A DNA stretch of 64,000 nucleotides from Streptomyces plumbidurans (GCF_019857225.1 NZ_JAFJSY010000021.1:1-64000); one strand, 5' to 3'; positions 44,800-53,268 are shown, numbered from the stretch's first letter. The notes: generated by a model from the letters alone, not told the origin. Program-made: numbers and translations.

Positions 44800-46065
44800 T
44801 CAGACCGGCGACGGAGGGGAAGCGTCGCGAGCGGGGGCCGCGTCGGCGGCACGGTCGACGGCTGCGGCGAGCGCACGGGCGGTGGCCTGCCAGTCGAGCC
44901 GCCCGGCCAGTCCCGTCCGCACCTTCTCGGCGTAGGCGAAGGCCGCGTCGAGGTCGGAGGTCACCTTGGCGATCGCGCTGCTCCAGCGGCGTACGTCGGT
45001 GTCCTCGTCGCCGGACATCTCCACGATCATCGGTTCCGCTTCGAATCCCAGCACCTCGCGCAGCAGTTCGGCGGCGCCGCTGCTGCCGCTCACGAGGGCC
45101 GGTGTGCCCGCGGCGATCGCCTCCAGGGCCACCAGGCCGAAACCTTCGACCCGGGAGGGCATCAGGCACAGCGCGGCCCGGGTGAGGTCTCGCCGCAGTT
45201 CGGCCGGGTCGACGGTGTAGGGGCGGACGTCGACGCGTTCCCGGGCCAGCCGGGACACCTCCACGAGGGTGCTGTGCAGCCCGTCGCACTCGTCCGCGGA
45301 GGCCCCCCTGACCAGGAGCGTCAGCGGTGGTCCGGGCAGTACGGGCACGTCGGCGACGGCACGGGCGGCGAGGTCCAGCCCCTTGAGACCGATGTCCTCG
45401 GTGCGCCCGAGCACCAGCACGTGCCGCGTCGCGGGCGGACGCCGGGAGGGATGACGAGGCAGCGTGATGCCCGGGTCGAGCCGGACGACGCCGTCGGCGG
45501 CCGTGCTGCCGTCGCCGGCGAGCAGGTCGGCCGTGCGGCGGGCGATCCGCGGGCCGACCGCGGCCACGACATCGGCCGCTGCGCCGAGTTCGCGGATGAT
45601 CCGCTCCCGTTCCTCGATCCGGGCGGTGGCCGCCCCCGAGTTCTTGTACCGCTCGATCTCCGCGGGCACCGTGTGGGCGATGTAGACCAGCCGGGCGGAC
45701 GTGTACAGGCGGGCGTAGGCCCACGCCGCACTGCCGCTGAACCGGTCGTGCCCCACGACCACATCGGCACCGAAGCCGACGGCGGCCGCCGCGGGCAGCA
45801 GGAAGTCGGGCCCGGCCGGGGTCCGGTCGGCGGTCAGCAGGGTCACCCCGCACCGCCGCGCGTCCTCGTGCTCCTCGGCGGTGGCGCTCAGGACCAGGCA
45901 CGCGGTGCGGTGTCCGTTCTCCGCCATCGCCGTGGCGAACACCCGGTTGAACGCGGGCACTCCGCCCCGGGCCGGCGCCCACATTGGGCAGAGGAAGAGA
46001 TACGACTTCGACGCGCCGGTGCCGGTGGCGTACGACGCGTGCTCGGTACGCGGTTGCCCTGTCAT
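44800..46065 (-). CDS. Glycosyltransferase family 4 (GT-B)
   Basis: A 421-residue GT-B protein. The N-terminal domain begins YLFLCPMWAPARGGVPAFN, the GG loop of acceptor domains. The C-terminal domain has VLVLGRTEDIGLKGLDLAARA, CLMPSRVEGFGLVALEAIAAG (E-x7-E motif) and PALVSGSSGAAELL. ATG 46065 is preceded by GAAGAG. It is divergent from the XRE-NB-ARC-TPR gene across 260 bp containing a 16-bp direct repeat, and co-directional with the membrane protein. It may modify a surface component; a role tied to the STAND regulator is only suggested by position. Confidence 0.8.
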   Translation of the reverse strand: MTGQPRTEHASYATGTGASKSYLFLCPMWAPARGGVPAFNRVFATAMAENGHRTACLVLSATAEEHEDARRCGVTLLTADRTPAGPDFLLPAAAAVGFGADVVVGHDRFSGSAAWAYARLYTSARLVYIAHTVPAEIERYKNSGAATARIEERERIIRELGAAADVVAAVGPRIARRTADLLAGDGSTAADGVVRLDPGITLPRHPSRRPPATRHVLVLGRTEDIGLKGLDLAARAVADVPVLPGPPLTLLVRGASADECDGLHSTLVEVSRLARERVDVRPYTVDPAELRRDLTRAALCLMPSRVEGFGLVALEAIAAGTPALVSGSSGAAELLREVLGFEAEPMIVEMSGDEDTDVRRWSSAIAKVTSDLDAAFAYAEKVRTGLAGRLDWQATARALAAAVDRAADAAPARDASPPSPV

Positions 46066-46242
46066 GCTCTTCGCCGTTCTCGCTGCCTGGCCGCACCCCC
46101 GGCCGGACGGCCAGAAGCTGGTTCGCTTCGCGAGCCCAGGATCTTTTCCAGCGCGCCGTCATCGACCGGACTCCGGAACGGGGACCGTAGATGTCAGCTT
46201 TCTTGCAGGTGAGCGGGGGCGCGCCGGTGATCGCGGCACTGG

Positions 46243-46277
46243 AATCCACGGAACGCACGGGAATCCATGGAACGCGC
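46243..46277. promoter_or_regulatory. Direct repeat upstream of the XRE-NB-ARC gene
   Basis: GGAATCCACGGAACGC (46243-46258) recurs with one change at 46262-46277, a 19-bp period of roughly two helical turns, with a weaker third copy after it. It lies in the divergent region between the GT4 gene and the STAND gene, a natural site for binding by the latter's HTH domain. Confidence 0.5.
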
Positions 46278-46325
46278 TGGAACCCGCCGGAGTCCACCCG
46301 GACGTGGCACGAGGAGTGACAAAAC

Positions 46326-49175
46326 ATGACCAACGAACACAAGGCCGCGCTGGGGCGCGAGATGAAGCGGCTGCGCCGCGACGCCGGGCTCACGCTGACC
46401 GACCTGCGGGAACCGACGGGCAGATCGAAGTCCACGATCTCGATGATCGAGCGTGGCGAGTGGCGGCGTTCCTTCGACCGGTCACTGGTGGAGCAGTACG
46501 TCGATCACTGCCTGAGCGTCATCGGCGGACCGAAGGGCGTCGCCGACCTGCGTCGCCGCGACATACTCGCCCTGTTCGACGCCCTGGAGAACCTGTCCTC
46601 GGTGGCCGACACCAGGCCACAGGTGCCGCCCCGCAACCAACTCCCCCGTGACACAGCGCATTTCACCGGCCGCGAGCGGGAACTCCGACTGCTCACCGAT
46701 GGCGTGCGGAAGGCCAGGGCCGGTGGCCGGGTGATCGCCGTGCACGCGGTGGACGGCAAACCGGGCGTGGGAAAATCGGCCTTCGTCACGCACGCCGGTC
46801 ACGCGCTGCGCAAACGGTTTCCCGACGGGCAACTCTTCGTGAATTTGCACGCGTTCTCGGCTCAGCCGACCGTGTCTCCGGCCGAAGCGCTTGCGGACCT
46901 CCTGTCGGCGCTCGGTGTTTCGCCGCGCCACCTGCCGGACTCCCTGGAGGAGCGCGCCGCCCTGTGGCGGAGCCTCATGGCCGACCGCAAGGTGCTGCTG
47001 GTCCTGGACAACGCACAGGACGACGCGCAGGTCCGCCCGCTGCTGCCGGGCTCCCCCTCGTCCCTGGTCCTGGTGACCAGCAGGCACCGGATGACCGGCC
47101 TCGACGCGGTGACGGTCGCTCTGGACGTGCTCACACCGGAGGAGGCGGCGCAGATGTTCCGCCGGACGGCACAACGTCCGCTGCCGCCGGGCAGCCCGGT
47201 GGGCGAACTGATGGAGCTGGCCGGGCACCTGCCGCTGGCCATCTCCCTGCTCGGGGCGCGCATGAGGAACCGGAAGACGCTCACCGTCGAGCACCTGGTG
47301 GCGGAGATGCGCGACGGGACGGACCGCTTAGCGGCCCTGCGCGTCCGCAACCGCGAGGTGGCGGCCGCCTTCGAGCTGTCGTACCGCGCCCTTCCTCCCG
47401 CCCGGCGGGAGTTCTTCACCACGCTGGGGCTGCACCCGGGCCCCGACCTGGACGCCTACGCTGGCGCCGCGCTCACGACCGCCACGGTGCGCGGCACCAC
47501 CCGTCAGCTGGAAGCCCTGTACAACGCCAACCTGCTGGACGAGCACGTCTTCGGCCGTTACGAACTCCACGACCTGATCGCCGAGTATCTGCGCGGACTG
47601 AACGAGACCCGGGACCCCGAGCTGCGGCGGAACGCGGTGGAGCGGCTGCTCGACTACTTCCAGGACGCCTCCCTCGTCGCCGACCGCCTGCTCCGTCCGC
47701 CGGCGGCCTCGGCCCCCGCCGCCCTCTCGCCCAGTGCCCGCACGACCGGTGCCACCCACGAGCTGCCCGCGCTCGGGGACCGCAAAGCGGCGATGGCGTG
47801 GATGGCGGCGGAGCGCGGCAATCTCCTCGCCTGCCTGCGCACCGCCTCCGGCAGTCCGCCCCGGGTGGTCGCTCTGACCGCCTCCATGGCACAGCACCTG
47901 CGCCTGAGCGGGCCCTGGGACGTGGCCGCCGGGCTGCACCAGGAAGCGGTGGCGGCGGCACGGGAGATGGGCGATCCAGTGGCGGAGGCCACCGCCCTCC
48001 TGGAACTCGCGAACGCGCACCGCAACCACGGCGACTACCCGAGGGCCGAGAGCGCCACGACCGCCGCCCTCGACGCCTTCTCCGCGTCCGGGGACGAACG
48101 CGGCCGGGCCGCCGCCCTGCTGGAGCAGGGCTCGGTGTGCTTCCTGACCGGACGGACCGCCGAGGCCGGGGACAGCTACCGCCGGGCGCTGGAGCTGAGC
48201 CGTGCGGCGGGCGACCGCCTGGGCGTGGCGGACGCGCTGGTCGAACTCGGCACCCTGGCCTATATCGTCGACGACTACCCCGAGGCCGAGCGCCGGCTCA
48301 CCGAGGCGCTCCCCCTCTACGAGGAGCTGCACAGCGTGCTGGGCCGGGTCACGGCGCTCAAGAACCTCGGCAACACCTACTACTTCATGGACCACTACGA
48401 CAAGGCCCAGGACGCCCTCGGCGAGGCGATCGCGCTCTCCCGGGAACTGGGGATCGCCCTCGTCGAGGCGCAGGCGACCACCAAGCTGGGCAGCGTCCTG
48501 CGCCTGATGGGCCAATACGAGGAATCCGCCGAACTCCTCGCCCGGGCACGGGAGCTGGCGAGCACGCTCGCCGACCGGTCCCTAGAAGCGGAACTGCTCA
48601 TCGACTACGGCGCCGCCTTGCATCAGCTCGGCAGGGACCGTGAGTCCGAGGATGCCTTCGCCTCCTCGCTGACCCTCTACCGCGCGATCGGCGAGGACCT
48701 GGGGCTGGCCTGTGCGCTCAAGGAGTCCGCCGACGTGCTGCTGGCCACGGGCCGGCCGGACGAGGCGCGTCGGCGCCTCGGCGAGGCGCACGACCTCTAC
48801 GGCAAGCTCGATGATCGCCTGGGCGTGGCCGCGACGAACAACTCGCTGGGCAGGCTGGAGCTGTCCGCCGGTGCTGCGGCTGCCTCCTCGGCCGCACACG
48901 AGTCTGCCCTGGACATCGCCCGCAGCCTGGGCAGTCCCCTGGAGGAAGCGGAAGCGCTGGCCGGGCTCGCCCGGGCCGCCGAGGCGGCAGGTGACATCGG
49001 CACCGCCCGCGCACGGGCGCGCGAGGCGCTGCGTATCCAGCAGGACATCGGCGCCGCCGGGGCCACGGCCACGGAGGCCTTCCTGGCCGGACTCGCCCCC
49101 TGCGAGTCCGCCGCGAGCGTCGATTCACCGGGCGACGGCGAAAGCCCCGGCCCGACGTGCCTGCCTCAGCGGTGA
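46326..49175 (+). CDS. XRE-NB-ARC-TPR STAND-type regulator/sensor
   Basis: A 949-residue STAND ATPase. The HTH is at residues ~8-60 (LGREMKRLRRDAGLTLTDL, KSTISMIERGEW). The NB-ARC core has P-loop GKPGVGKSAF near 145, VLLVLDNAQDD near 223, LVTSRHR and GHLPLAISLLG (GLPLA-like motif). Residues ~540-900 are a long TPR array (GRAAALLEQGSVCFLTGRTA, ALKNLGNTYYFMDHYDKA). ATG 46326 follows GAGGAG. Such proteins act either as transcriptional activators of neighbouring clusters or, as NLR-like proteins, in phage sensing. The HTH rather than an effector domain at the N-terminus favours regulation; the divergent GT4/membrane pair is the likely target. Confidence 0.85.
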   Translation: MTNEHKAALGREMKRLRRDAGLTLTDLREPTGRSKSTISMIERGEWRRSFDRSLVEQYVDHCLSVIGGPKGVADLRRRDILALFDALENLSSVADTRPQVPPRNQLPRDTAHFTGRERELRLLTDGVRKARAGGRVIAVHAVDGKPGVGKSAFVTHAGHALRKRFPDGQLFVNLHAFSAQPTVSPAEALADLLSALGVSPRHLPDSLEERAALWRSLMADRKVLLVLDNAQDDAQVRPLLPGSPSSLVLVTSRHRMTGLDAVTVALDVLTPEEAAQMFRRTAQRPLPPGSPVGELMELAGHLPLAISLLGARMRNRKTLTVEHLVAEMRDGTDRLAALRVRNREVAAAFELSYRALPPARREFFTTLGLHPGPDLDAYAGAALTTATVRGTTRQLEALYNANLLDEHVFGRYELHDLIAEYLRGLNETRDPELRRNAVERLLDYFQDASLVADRLLRPPAASAPAALSPSARTTGATHELPALGDRKAAMAWMAAERGNLLACLRTASGSPPRVVALTASMAQHLRLSGPWDVAAGLHQEAVAAAREMGDPVAEATALLELANAHRNHGDYPRAESATTAALDAFSASGDERGRAAALLEQGSVCFLTGRTAEAGDSYRRALELSRAAGDRLGVADALVELGTLAYIVDDYPEAERRLTEALPLYEELHSVLGRVTALKNLGNTYYFMDHYDKAQDALGEAIALSRELGIALVEAQATTKLGSVLRLMGQYEESAELLARARELASTLADRSLEAELLIDYGAALHQLGRDRESEDAFASSLTLYRAIGEDLGLACALKESADVLLATGRPDEARRRLGEAHDLYGKLDDRLGVAATNNSLGRLELSAGAAAASSAAHESALDIARSLGSPLEEAEALAGLARAAEAAGDIGTARARAREALRIQQDIGAAGATATEAFLAGLAPCESAASVDSPGDGESPGPTCLPQR

Positions 49176-49193
49176 TCGCGTCCTGCAGAACGC

Positions 49194-49313
49194 TCATGAC
49201 TGTGTCGGCATGGAGCGACCGCTGACGAGCAGGGCCCCGTTGCGCCCGAATTCGGGTGCATCGAAGACCGGCGCGTCGACCGCGGCGAACCCGGCCCGCG
49301 TGAGCCGAGACTC
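49194..49313 (-). pseudogene. C-terminal remnant of a second methyltransferase of the 51532 family
   Basis: Between stops, 39 codons read RLTRAGFAAVDAPVFDAPEF then GRNGALLVSGR. This aligns with the C-terminus of the intact methyltransferase at 51532-52266 (ILERHGFVDVDAQVLEAPDP then ENVGTLIVRAR) at about 14 of 31 positions. A preceding frame ends RNDALFTLGFTDRP, loosely like the intact RFDAIYSVWGALWFTDP. This suggests a decayed copy with a large internal deletion lying just downstream of the XRE regulator. The alignment was made by eye. Confidence 0.5.
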
Positions 49314-49383
49314 TCACGCGGTCGGACGGTCGGTGAAGCCGAGGGTGAACAGCGCGTCGTTTCGCCTTCGTAGACCTGCGAGT

Positions 49384-50757
49384 TCACGCCGCGCCGGTAC
49401 GGGCCGCGAACTCCCGCAGTTTGGGCAGACGGGCGGAGGTGTACAGCAGGTCGGCGGTGAGCGCCGGTACAGAGGGTCGGCGAGCCTCCTCGGGCGCGGC
49501 CTGGTCGACTGCGCGCAAGGCCGTGTAGGTGCGGTGGTGGTCGCCGATCTGTGCCCACATGCGCGCGACGTCCGTCCAATACCGAGCCTGCCGCTCGGCT
49601 GTGGGGAACACAGTCGGCGAGATGCTGCGGGCGTAGGCCACGCCTTCGTCCGGCGTGCCCAGGACGTTGTGGATGCCGATCCGATAGAGAGCCACCTGCG
49701 CCGGGGTGGCCTCGACCGTGTAGAGCTCGACACGAGGGTCGGCGCCGAGCCGCGCGGCGGTCTCCTCGGCCTCTCCGGCCAGGTCAAGTGCCGTGGCCCG
49801 GTCACCTGCCTGCGCGGCCGAGTAAGCGCCGGTCAAGAGCAGGGATGCGCGTACGGCGTGGGCCTGCACGGAGTTCTCTCCGCCCAGCTCGGCCGCCGTG
49901 CGGGCGAGAAGATGCACCGCCGACCCGGCACGGCCGGATCGGCGCATCGCGATCGCCAGGACCCGTACAGCCTCCCCCAGCGGCGCGGGCTGACCGCTCT
50001 CCCGCGCGGCGTTCAACGCGCGGTCGGCGGTCGCCCATGCGACATCGGAGTTCACCTTGACCGCCAACTCACTGGCCAGCACGTACGAACGCGCCACCAC
50101 CGACTGGGTCTGCACTCGAGCAGCGCCGGTCGTGACTTCGCGCGTGGCTTCGCCGACTGCGATCAGCCGGCCCAGATCCTCGCCCAGCACCGCGTAACGG
50201 GCAGCCCTGAAGTCCCGACGGGCGGCGCTGAGGGCGTGTTGCAACCGGGCCGGCGACATGGGCTTGGCCGGCTGCGGTTGGAAGAGTGCGGCTTCCAGTA
50301 GACCCGCTGGGTCCGACGCCCTGTTGCTCGCGACGGCACGCCCCTGCCCAGTGGCCATGGCGGCCCCGAGGCCGACTGCTCCCGCGAGTAACTGCCTGCG
50401 TCGCACCGGCTCGTCCTCCTGGCGGTCAGGGTCTGCGTTTCCCAGCACCCTAACGGCCACCCTTCCCGCGGGAGCCGCCCTCGACGCATCATGTCCCGCG
50501 CGTAACTCGCCCGGGTGAGGCACCAGTCCCAGCGCTACGGGCTCGACACCGAGCGCCGCGGCCAGGCGCAGCAGCGTGTCGCGCGGCGGCACCAACTTGT
50601 TCGACTCGATACGGCTCACCGCCGACGCCGAATACCCGCACTGCCGCCCGAGTTGGACCTGAGTCATCCGTACGGCGGCACGCGCGGCGCGGATGACCGC
50701 GCCGAGATCCGCGGCGGCGGTCACGGTGTCGATGCGTGTCCCCACACCAGTGCCCAT
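49384..50757 (-). CDS. XRE-family HTH regulator with TPR-like C-terminus, divergent from Cys-tailed peptide gene
   Basis: A 457-residue regulator. Its HTH is at residues ~15-70 (AVIRAARAAVRMTQVQLGRQ, SASAVSRIESNKLVPPRD). A short RRQLLAGAVGLGAAM segment follows (resembles a twin-Arg leader but is internal, residues ~118-133), then ~320 residues of helical TPR-like sequence. ATG 50757 is chosen with GGGGGAGAG upstream over an in-frame start 36 nt earlier. The 208-bp divergent region holds two 18-bp direct repeats, probable operators. The target is most likely the peptide/methyltransferase pair on the plus strand. Confidence 0.82.
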   Translation of the reverse strand: MGTGVGTRIDTVTAAADLGAVIRAARAAVRMTQVQLGRQCGYSASAVSRIESNKLVPPRDTLLRLAAALGVEPVALGLVPHPGELRAGHDASRAAPAGRVAVRVLGNADPDRQEDEPVRRRQLLAGAVGLGAAMATGQGRAVASNRASDPAGLLEAALFQPQPAKPMSPARLQHALSAARRDFRAARYAVLGEDLGRLIAVGEATREVTTGAARVQTQSVVARSYVLASELAVKVNSDVAWATADRALNAARESGQPAPLGEAVRVLAIAMRRSGRAGSAVHLLARTAAELGGENSVQAHAVRASLLLTGAYSAAQAGDRATALDLAGEAEETAARLGADPRVELYTVEATPAQVALYRIGIHNVLGTPDEGVAYARSISPTVFPTAERQARYWTDVARMWAQIGDHHRTYTALRAVDQAAPEEARRPSVPALTADLLYTSARLPKLREFAARTGAA

Positions 50758-50826
50758 TCGGCTCTCCCCCGGTCCCCCCGCGGTGCCACCCACCGTAGCT
50801 CTGACGGCCTGTCACCGGCAGGGCGC

Positions 50827-50864
50827 ACGCACAGCGCTTGCGCATCACGCACAAGGCGTGCGCA
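50827..50864. promoter_or_regulatory. Paired 18-bp direct repeats, putative operators
   Basis: ACGCACAGCGCTTGCGCA (50827-50844) and ACGCACAAGGCGTGCGCA (50847-50864) match at 15 of 18 positions with a 20-bp period, i.e. two turns apart on the same DNA face. They lie between the XRE regulator and the Cys-tailed peptide gene. Confidence 0.6.
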
Positions 50865-50965
50865 CTGCGCCGGGCCGCTTCCCCGAGCTCCGGCCAGAGG
50901 CTTCCGTGGTGGAGCGGAACAGGCACACCCGACCACGGCACACCCACAACGAAGGGAGCACCACC

Positions 50966-51412
50966 ATGACAACCATCACCACTCGCAGGACCGAGGTCCG
51001 GGACCCGCGTTCGTTCGTCTCCCCGGAGGTGTGGGACCGGGAGATCAAGCTCCTGGTCCGCGACAACCCGTTCGACACCGTGACGGCGGAGCGCATCTTC
51101 GGCCAGGCCATCGCCTACCTCATCACTGCCATGGAGAAGTGGGGCCAGGGCCTGGAGATCGGCTGCGGCTACCTGGTGGACATGGGTGTCCACGCCTTCA
51201 TCCTCGACACCCGCAACTACGCCGACTTCTGCGCCAGGAACTTCGACGGTTGGTTCCTCCACCACGTCCCTGAGATCGAGCGCAAGAACGATGGCACCGT
51301 CATGCGCACCGCCCAGGTCATAGAGAGCAACGGCTTCGCGATCGACTGGCCGCTGTGGGAGAAGGACGCGCTCCAGTGCTCGCCCTGCGCCCCTGGTAGC
51401 AACTGCCACTGA
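50966..51412 (+). CDS. Cys-tailed helical protein, candidate RiPP-like precursor
   Basis: A 148-residue protein. Residues ~20-125 form a conserved-looking helical domain (WDREIKLLVRDNPFDTVTA, DMGVHAFILDTRNYADFCA, GWFLHHVPEIERKNDGTV, VIESNGFAIDWPLWEKDAL). This resembles the streptomycete family sometimes called glycine-rich domain-containing proteins, in which DxGxHAxIL and FxHHxP are conserved. The last 11 residues, CSPCAPGSNCH, are a small-residue tail with three Cys. A conserved leader-like domain plus a short Cys/Ser/Gly tail, with a regulator and methyltransferase alongside, suggests a ribosomally made, modified peptide. Alternatively it is a metal- or cofactor-binding protein. ATG 50966 follows GAAGGGAG. 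Confidence 0.6.
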   Translation: MTTITTRRTEVRDPRSFVSPEVWDREIKLLVRDNPFDTVTAERIFGQAIAYLITAMEKWGQGLEIGCGYLVDMGVHAFILDTRNYADFCARNFDGWFLHHVPEIERKNDGTVMRTAQVIESNGFAIDWPLWEKDALQCSPCAPGSNCH

Positions 51413-51429
51413 CCCGGGAACGCACGGAC

Positions 51430-51502
51430 GTTTCAGTTAGCCGAACATCACCGGAGGCCGGCCCCGCACCGCGGAGTCGGCCTCCTCCCGTACGACTGAA
51501 AC
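51430..51502 (+). promoter_or_regulatory. Nested hairpins between peptide and methyltransferase genes
   Basis: An outer stem GTTTCAGT/ACTGAAAC (51430-51437 with 51495-51502) encloses an inner stem GGAGGCC/GGCCTCC (51453-51459 with 51479-51485), all perfect pairs. It could attenuate read-through so that more peptide than enzyme is made, or stabilise the upstream mRNA. Confidence 0.6.
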
Positions 51503-51531
51503 TCCGGAGATCCAGCAGAAATCCGTCCGCC

Positions 51532-52266
51532 GTGACCACTACCGTCACCCCCATCCCAGCCGGGACGTCCGTCGTACCGCTGTCAGATGGGGACCAACGC
51601 GCCATGAGCCACGACCTCGAGACCTACTGGAACCGGTACGGGGAGGGGGTGAAGGACGAGGAACCGGCCGAACCGCTGACGTTCGGCTGGACCCAGTACG
51701 ACGGTCACGGCCCCGGCGAGGAGCTGTTGGAGCAGCCTGACACGACCCTCGAACTCGGCTTCGGACGCGGCCGTAACGTGGCATACCTGGCCCGCAAGGG
51801 CGTGCGGGCCACCGGAGTCGACATCTCCGGTGTGCAGTGCGAACGGGCCCGCGAGCGGTACGGGCACGTCCCGGGCGCCCGCTTCGAACAAGGTGAGGTG
51901 TGCCGGTACCTCACGACCGCCGGCGACGACGAAGAGCGGTTCGACGCCATCTACAGCGTGTGGGGCGCGCTGTGGTTCACCGACCCCGAACGCCTGCTTC
52001 CGCTGGTCCGCCAGTGCCTCGCTCCCCGAGGAGTGCTCGCCTTCTCCAACGCCCCCGCAGTGCCCGGCTCTTACGGCGTCCAGGGCATGTACGGGGCCGG
52101 TTTCAAAGGCCGCCGGCTGTGGATCTACCGCTGGGCCTACACGCCGGAGGACTGGACCGAGATCCTTGAGCGACACGGTTTCGTGGACGTCGACGCCCAG
52201 GTGTTGGAGGCACCGGATCCCGAGAACGTGGGCACGCTCATCGTGCGGGCCCGCGCCCCGCACTGA
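51532..52266 (+). CDS. Class I SAM-dependent methyltransferase of the peptide cassette
   Basis: A 244-residue methyltransferase. Motif I LELGFGRGRNVAYLARKG is near residue 74, motif II GVDISGVQCERARERYG near 93, acidic/aromatic motif IYSVWGALWFTDPERLLPLV near 139 and the C-terminal strand GTLIVRARA. ORFs of this class methylate small molecules or peptides. GTG 51532 is the frame start, but ATG 51604 (MSHDLETYWNRYG) is a reasonable alternative since neither has a strong Shine-Dalgarno. It lies 119 bp after the Cys-tailed peptide with hairpins between. The peptide tail or a small molecule could be the substrate. A decayed relative lies at 49194-49313. Confidence 0.82.
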   Translation: MTTTVTPIPAGTSVVPLSDGDQRAMSHDLETYWNRYGEGVKDEEPAEPLTFGWTQYDGHGPGEELLEQPDTTLELGFGRGRNVAYLARKGVRATGVDISGVQCERARERYGHVPGARFEQGEVCRYLTTAGDDEERFDAIYSVWGALWFTDPERLLPLVRQCLAPRGVLAFSNAPAVPGSYGVQGMYGAGFKGRRLWIYRWAYTPEDWTEILERHGFVDVDAQVLEAPDPENVGTLIVRARAPH

Positions 52267-52319
52267 CGGGATACGGGCCTACGGCCAGGGCAGGGCAGGG
52301 CAGCCAGGCTGCGAGTGAG

Positions 52320-53183
52320 CTACGCGGACGGGGAACCCTCGGCCGCGACGGCGGTTTCGTCCGGAGCAGGGTTCTCAGCCTGTGCGACGACGGAGGGCTC
52401 GTAGACCTCCTCGGCTTCCACCACCACAACTCGGGGCATCGGCTTCGCCAGTTCCGAGTCGGCGAGGTGCTTCTTCAGGCGCTTCGCCATGGGCCGGTAC
52501 GTGGCGAACGTGAGCGTGCCGGAGATGGCGGCCCCAACGACCGGGATGGCCTTCGACACGCTCTTCGCGAAGGTCTGCTTCGTCATCTCGGCACCGATGT
52601 AAGCCGCGACCTTCTTGACGATGGGGTAGATGACGCCATTGGTGAGCGCCTTCTGTGGCAGCTTCTTGGCGACCTGCTTCGCCATCATCTCGGCGACCTT
52701 ACCTACGGCGGCGTTCGCCGACTGGGCACCGAACATCACGCCGAAGAACAGCGTCAGCACACCCATCGTCGCGTCGTCGACGGCATCGCCGTCGTCAGAG
52801 AACAGGTCCGGCCAGCTGTAGAGGTAGGCGAGTTTCTGCGCGATCCGCAACATATGGCTGAAGTACTGCGCCAGGTCGGCGGGCACGGTCGCGGGGAGGG
52901 CCATGAAACCCGGTAGGCCGGCGGCGGCCGAGAGCGCGCTGACCTTCGCGGTCTCGTAGCGGATCGAGTCGTTGGCCGCCTTGTCCAGCACGTCGAGCGA
53001 GATGCCCGCCACGGCGGGGGTCTGTTCGACGGCTACGCGGATCTCCTCCTCGGAGCAATAGCGCGCCAGCGCCTTCCGGAGATACGCCTCCCTGTGGATG
53101 CGGACACCGGGAAGCCTCGCCGCGCTCACCAGCGCCACGGAGAAGCGGGACTCGGGGTTCTCGGTCGCTTTGCCCTCGTTCAT
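52320..53183 (-). CDS. EcsC-like family protein
   Basis: A 287-residue protein whose middle (SALSAAAGLPGFMALPATVP, DLAQYFSHMLRIAQKLAYLY) has the AAGLPG...P.D..q.....l.IA..YG-like pattern of EcsC-family proteins. Further Ala/Gly/Lys-rich amphipathic helices and an AVGKVAEMMAKQVAKKLPQKA stretch follow, then VGAAISGTLTFATYRPMAKR and an acidic Ala/Pro-rich tail. EcsC proteins are peripheral membrane proteins of unclear function. ATG 53183. The upstream region is relatively AT-rich and carries short repeats. The link to its neighbours is unclear. Confidence 0.55.
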   Translation of the reverse strand: MNEGKATENPESRFSVALVSAARLPGVRIHREAYLRKALARYCSEEEIRVAVEQTPAVAGISLDVLDKAANDSIRYETAKVSALSAAAGLPGFMALPATVPADLAQYFSHMLRIAQKLAYLYSWPDLFSDDGDAVDDATMGVLTLFFGVMFGAQSANAAVGKVAEMMAKQVAKKLPQKALTNGVIYPIVKKVAAYIGAEMTKQTFAKSVSKAIPVVGAAISGTLTFATYRPMAKRLKKHLADSELAKPMPRVVVVEAEEVYEPSVVAQAENPAPDETAVAAEGSPSA

Positions 53184-53213
53184 AGCAGGAACTTACAGTA
53201 ACTCCGCGCACTT

Positions 53214-53268
53214 GTGTGCATATTGTGCCCACTAGGTGCAGGTTACCTCACAGGTGCAGCACATATGC
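53214..53268. promoter_or_regulatory. AT-rich promoter region with short repeats upstream of the EcsC-like gene
   Basis: Inverted GCATAT (53218-53223) and ATATGC (53263-53268), plus direct AGGTGCAG copies at 53234 and 53252 around a GGTTACC palindrome, lie in an unusually AT-rich 60 bp. Probably a promoter/operator; the regulator is unknown. Confidence 0.35.

Noticed and set aside
44128-46212. 694-aa plus-strand frame antisense to the GT4 and membrane protein genes
   Set aside because: Spans two well-supported minus-strand genes and shows only Gly/Arg/Val-rich shadow sequence.
49245-49256. Perfect palindrome CCCGAATTCGGG as an operator
   Set aside because: It falls inside the methyltransferase remnant (codons for APEFGR) rather than in a promoter, so chance or former coding is more likely.
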